DNA of 64,000 nucleotides from an uncultured Lachnospiraceae bacterium (GTDB taxonomy: Bacteria > Bacillota > Clostridia > Lachnospirales > Lachnospiraceae), in the NCBI GenBank assembly GCA_934364805.1, contig CAKRMH010000002.1:124001-188000 (forward strand), read 5' to 3'. Positions 61,069 through 64,000 of this stretch are shown here, piece by piece. The position numbers and the translations under genes are program-made. How positions within the stretch are numbered: the first letter of the stretch is position 1; every line of letters starts with the position of its first letter. Below the pieces are notes generated by a model, which saw nothing but the letters and a program-made list of their open reading frames with translations, was not told the origin of the DNA and did no database searches.

Positions 61069-61551
61069 TTATTCTGTCATCGTATAAGAATTCAGCATAT
61101 CCATCGCTTCCCCAAGGAAATCTCTTCCGAATTCAAGATTGACCGGATAGCCGGTAACCATTAAATCCTCAATATCTTTCATCAGAGAAGCGTTTTCCAT
61201 GTCCACACTGGCTTCTTTCTTTGCCTCTGCGTGTAACGGAGCACTCGTCAGTTCCTTACCACACTGCACCTCATGAAGTTCATCCTCCACATACTGGTCT
61301 GCATTCTGATTTGCCCTTGCCAGAATATCCGGAATCTTCGTCTCCTGCTTTGTGCCTGTTGTCGCAGCTTTCTGTGCTGTCTGATGATTCCGTCTGTCTC
61401 CGTACTTTGCCGCCAGCTTCGCCTTCAGTTCCTCCTGTGAAGGACTTGTATAGGTATTCTTTTTATTGGTTCTTTGGGCATTTTCTGCTTTTTTCTTGTT
61501 GATATTAACAAGAAACACAATGATAATAATAACCCAGATCAATCCACCCAT
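61069..61551 (-). CDS. small membrane-anchored protein of unknown function
   Basis: 160 residues. One N-terminal membrane segment (MGGLIWVIIIIVFLVNI) is followed by a long polar region, predicted helical and partly disordered (Lys/Gln/Ala-rich, EELKAKLAAKYGDRR). A C-terminal motif reads SLMKDIEDLMVTGYPVNLEFGRDFLGEAMDML. I do not recognise the family. Its stop lies 11 bases before the DUF1653 start, so the two are probably cotranscribed. Confidence 0.68.
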   Translation of the reverse strand: MGGLIWVIIIIVFLVNINKKKAENAQRTNKKNTYTSPSQEELKAKLAAKYGDRRNHQTAQKAATTGTKQETKIPDILARANQNADQYVEDELHEVQCGKELTSAPLHAEAKKEASVDMENASLMKDIEDLMVTGYPVNLEFGRDFLGEAMDMLNSYTMTE

Positions 61552-61622
61552 GGATTTTCCCCCTTTTATAACTTTTTCATATCCATTGTAGCTGATTTAC
61601 CTGCATTCGTACAGTAAATTTA

Positions 61623-62753
61623 TCATGGTTCAAATGTACGCACTGCATCCACAAGCAGATCACGAATCGGAAGATGCTGCGGGCAATGCCCTTCACATTT
61701 TCCACACCGGATACAGTCGCTGGCCTTTCCATGATCCGTTACTGCATTATGATATTTTCCTCTGGAAATTGCATTCACTCCAAACTGTACCGACATATTA
61801 TATGCAGAAAATACCTCCGGAATCACGATCTTCTTCGGACATCCATCCACACAATACTGGCAGGACGTACATGGAATCGTTGGAAGCTTATCCAGTTCTT
61901 CACGGACACGCACGATCGCATGCTTCTCTTTATCCGAAAGTGGCACAAAATCCTTCATGTATGAAGTATTATCTGCAAGCTGCTCCTTTGTGGACATTCC
62001 ACTGAGCACCAGCATGACCTGATCAAGCGATGCCGCAAAACGGATCGCATACGATGCAAAGGACGCCTGTTCATCCAGCTCTTTTAATACTTCTGCGGAT
62101 CTGCCGATCAGGTTCGCAAGTGTTCCACCTTTCACCGGTTCCATTACGATCACAGGGATTCCATATTTTACTGCTGTTTCATAGCATTTACGTGATTGTA
62201 CGATGTCCGATTCCCAGTCATAATAGTTGATCTGGAGCTGTACAAATTCTATCTCAGGGTGACGGCTTAATGTCTCATCTAAAACATCTGCGGAATCATG
62301 AAAAGAAAATCCGATGTGTTTCGCTCTTCCATCTGCTTTGATCTTCTTTGCAAATTCAAATCCACCATTTGCTTCGATCGTCAGGATCCTCTCTTTGTCA
62401 AGCGCATGCAGCAGGTAAAAATCAAAATAATCTACTCCACAACGCTCTAACTGTCTCTGAAAGATCGGTTCATAATCTGTTTCACTTTTCACCAGCCATA
62501 CTGGCATTTTATCTGCAAGGAAAAACTGATCTCTGTCGTAGCGTTCCACCAGACAACGCCTTACCGCTTCCTCTGATTGTTCCTTATGATATGGATAAGC
62601 CGTGTCAAAATACTGAAAGCCCTGTTCCATATAGGAATCGATCATCTCACAGAATGTCTGATCATCGATCTTATCCTGCTCTCCGTCAAGTACCGGAAGC
62701 CGCATACATCCAAACCCCAGTTTCTTTTTCATCAAATCCTTTAATTCACTCAT
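61623..62753 (-). CDS. aldo/keto reductase with C-terminal ferredoxin domain
   Basis: 376 residues. The AKR barrel (about 8-275) has KLGFGCMRLPVL, the Tyr in YFDTAYPYHKEQSEEAVRR, and the catalytic His/Lys region FFLADKMPVWLVK with LLHALDK. The C-terminal ~90 residues carry two [4Fe-4S] motifs, CTSCQYCVDGCPKK and CIRCGKCEGHCPQH. Such fused enzymes are common in anaerobes and probably draw electrons from ferredoxin-like carriers. Substrate unknown. Confidence 0.93.
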   Translation of the reverse strand: MSELKDLMKKKLGFGCMRLPVLDGEQDKIDDQTFCEMIDSYMEQGFQYFDTAYPYHKEQSEEAVRRCLVERYDRDQFFLADKMPVWLVKSETDYEPIFQRQLERCGVDYFDFYLLHALDKERILTIEANGGFEFAKKIKADGRAKHIGFSFHDSADVLDETLSRHPEIEFVQLQINYYDWESDIVQSRKCYETAVKYGIPVIVMEPVKGGTLANLIGRSAEVLKELDEQASFASYAIRFAASLDQVMLVLSGMSTKEQLADNTSYMKDFVPLSDKEKHAIVRVREELDKLPTIPCTSCQYCVDGCPKKIVIPEVFSAYNMSVQFGVNAISRGKYHNAVTDHGKASDCIRCGKCEGHCPQHLPIRDLLVDAVRTFEP

Positions 62754-62792
62754 ACTCTTTTCCTCCCTATCTGGCTGTTTTCCCGTAATCTT

Positions 62793-63548
62793 TTAGCGAA
62801 GCGGTGCAAGAATTGCATCCGCACGCTCCTCCGGGGTCTTATTCTCTCCCTGTTCATTGTAAAATCCGGCCGGCAGATCTGCCTGATGCCGTTTCAAAAT
62901 CCCGCCAAATCTTGGCTGGCCTCCTGCGGTCTGATCCGCATATGTAATCGCTGTAATCAACTGCTTCCGAATCGGTCTTAAAAAGTCTGCCTCATAAAGA
63001 CTTCCGATCTTACGCATTTTCTCCGAATAAGGAAGATCCGACAGATCCTCTGCCGAGCGGTCTGTCTCATAAAATCCCAGATGGTAAAAATCTGGTGTCT
63101 CTCTCCCCAGTATCTCCTGATTCAAAGCCGACAGATTCTCTACTTCACTCTGGAAAATAATCTTATCGCATTCCTTCTGTCCAAGTTCAATAACCGAGTG
63201 GTATGTCAGATGGTATTCCTGATTTTCACGGCTGACAAGAAATTCATGTTCATAACTTCCATCCATCTGCCGGAGTTTACCGGTGATCGCAGCAATTTCT
63301 TCTTTACACTGTCTGCTCTGCCACACTTCTTCCACAACCACCTGTTCCAGCTTTGCTGCATATTTCTGGATCTCTTCCAGGTTCGCCCTTGCCTGAATGT
63401 AGCTGTCCTTCGTGGCAGTGGTCTGTTTTTTTACCTTTTCATATAATTTAAGCCATGCACGTACTACCGACATATCACAGTCGGCAGTCTGCATGGCTTT
63501 TTTTATAAGTTTCAGTTCTTCATCAAATTGATCTGTCAAAAGAATCAT
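62793..63548 (-). CDS. uncharacterised protein, coiled-coil N-terminus
   Basis: 251 residues. The N-terminal half is strongly helical and likely coiled-coil (YEKVKKQTTATKDSYIQARANLEEIQKYAAKLEQVV). The second half has FYETDRSAEDLSDLPYSEKMRKIGSLYEADFL and a Pro/Gly-rich tail. I do not recognise a family. The ATG is directly after AAAGGG, too close for good initiation; a TTG three codons in has better spacing. Lies 34 bases before the oppF-like gene end. Confidence 0.62.
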   Translation of the reverse strand: MILLTDQFDEELKLIKKAMQTADCDMSVVRAWLKLYEKVKKQTTATKDSYIQARANLEEIQKYAAKLEQVVVEEVWQSRQCKEEIAAITGKLRQMDGSYEHEFLVSRENQEYHLTYHSVIELGQKECDKIIFQSEVENLSALNQEILGRETPDFYHLGFYETDRSAEDLSDLPYSEKMRKIGSLYEADFLRPIRKQLITAITYADQTAGGQPRFGGILKRHQADLPAGFYNEQGENKTPEERADAILAPLR

Positions 63549-63581
63549 CCCTTTTAAAAATGTTACGATAACTTCGTAATA

Positions 63582-64000
63582 TTATTTCTCATCGTACAAA
63601 TGACATTTTACCACATGTCCATTACCCATGTCACGTGCTTTAGGATCTTCTTTTTTACAAATCTCCATACACTTCTCACATCTTGTATGGAATTTACATC
63701 CAGCCGGTGGATTGGCCGGTGAAGGAATATCACCCTTTAAGATGATACGCTCTTTCTTATAATCCGGGTCCGGCATTGGAATTGCAGAGAACAATGCCTG
63801 TGTATACGGATGCAATGGCTTGGCAAAAATATCCTCTGTCTTACCAGTCTCGACAAGTCCGCCCAGGTACATAACACCTACAGTATCTGAAATATGCTCT
63901 ACAACCGAAAGGTCATGTGAGATAAACAGATAGGTCAGATTACGTTTTTCCTGAAGTTCACGGAGCAGGTTAATGATCTGTGCCTGAATGGAAACATCCA
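63582..64000 (-). CDS. oligopeptide ABC transporter ATP-binding protein (OppF-like), 5' end outside window
   Basis: Visible C-terminal ~139 residues of an ABC ATPase. DVSIQAQIINLLRELQ follows the missing Walker B, then the switch His in FISHDLSVVEHISDT. The specific OppF/DppF tail MYLGGLVETGKTEDIFAKPLHPYTQALFSAIPMPDP ends with a Cys-containing KFHTRCEKCMEICKKEDP, which can bind an iron-sulfur cluster. Probably powers peptide or nickel uptake. The rest lies beyond the window. Confidence 0.92.
   Translation of the reverse strand, partial: DVSIQAQIINLLRELQEKRNLTYLFISHDLSVVEHISDTVGVMYLGGLVETGKTEDIFAKPLHPYTQALFSAIPMPDPDYKKERIILKGDIPSPANPPAGCKFHTRCEKCMEICKKEDPKARDMGNGHVVKCHLYDEK

Overview
The window looks like a chromosomal stretch of an endospore-forming, anaerobic Firmicute of the Lachnospiraceae type. 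The evidence is an alpha/beta-type spore protein gene, spoIIR, a gerA-type germination locus, a SCIFF peptide with its radical-SAM maturase beside secDF, a T-box in front of serS, strong purine-rich Shine-Dalgarno sites and a moderate-to-low GC content. I saw no rRNA, tRNA, prophage, CRISPR array or transposase. Most genes lie on the minus strand, with a few plus-strand genes set between terminators.

Layout by position. 1-6.6 kb: a NatAB-like ABC exporter (cut by the window edge), a pseudouridine synthase, two small membrane proteins, and a glf plus family-2 glycosyltransferase pair. 6.9-15 kb: mutY, a DUF2975/HTH pair, a NUDIX hydrolase, a lone crotonase, a VanRS-like two-component system with a C39-type peptidase, and a MATE exporter. 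15-17.2 kb: a Cys-rich miniprotein and an ECF sigma operon with three membrane proteins. 17.3-22.6 kb: a 323-bp palindromic repeat, T-box/serS, a CgeB-like glycosyltransferase, and glyA. 22.7-30.5 kb: secDF, the SCIFF maturase, the SCIFF peptide, the TIGR04086 gene, asnS, and a surface foldase lipoprotein.

30.8-40 kb: DUF1934, spoIIR, a germination operon in which the permease (B) and lipoprotein (C) subunits are fused into one reading frame, a second copy of the palindromic repeat, a GntR regulator, ispE, a frameshifted ROK glucokinase and a PTS IIC-like permease. 40-47.3 kb: an uncharacterised protein, an ABC-class ATPase, a YhfC-like intramembrane protein, a MATE exporter, and a ZnuABC-type metal importer. 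47.3-54 kb: the proteostasis block tig, clpP, clpX, lon, ysxC. 54-58.4 kb: a heterodimeric multidrug ABC exporter. It is preceded by a leader with a 26-codon peptide, two intrinsic terminators and a second ORF coupled to the exporter, resembling B. subtilis bmrB-bmrC-bmrD. 58.4-64 kb: the spore protein, a DJ-1 protein, an alpha/beta hydrolase with a CYTH protein, an iron-sulfur aldo/keto reductase, two hypotheticals and the end of an oppF-like ATPase.

The observations I find most worth following are the two-member palindromic repeat family (both copies sit flush against intrinsic terminators), the attenuator in front of the ABC exporter, the GerB-GerC fusion with a possible internal start, the seven-cysteine SCIFF peptide, and the one-base frameshift in the glucokinase. 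Family assignments rest on motif recognition by eye. No database search was run.
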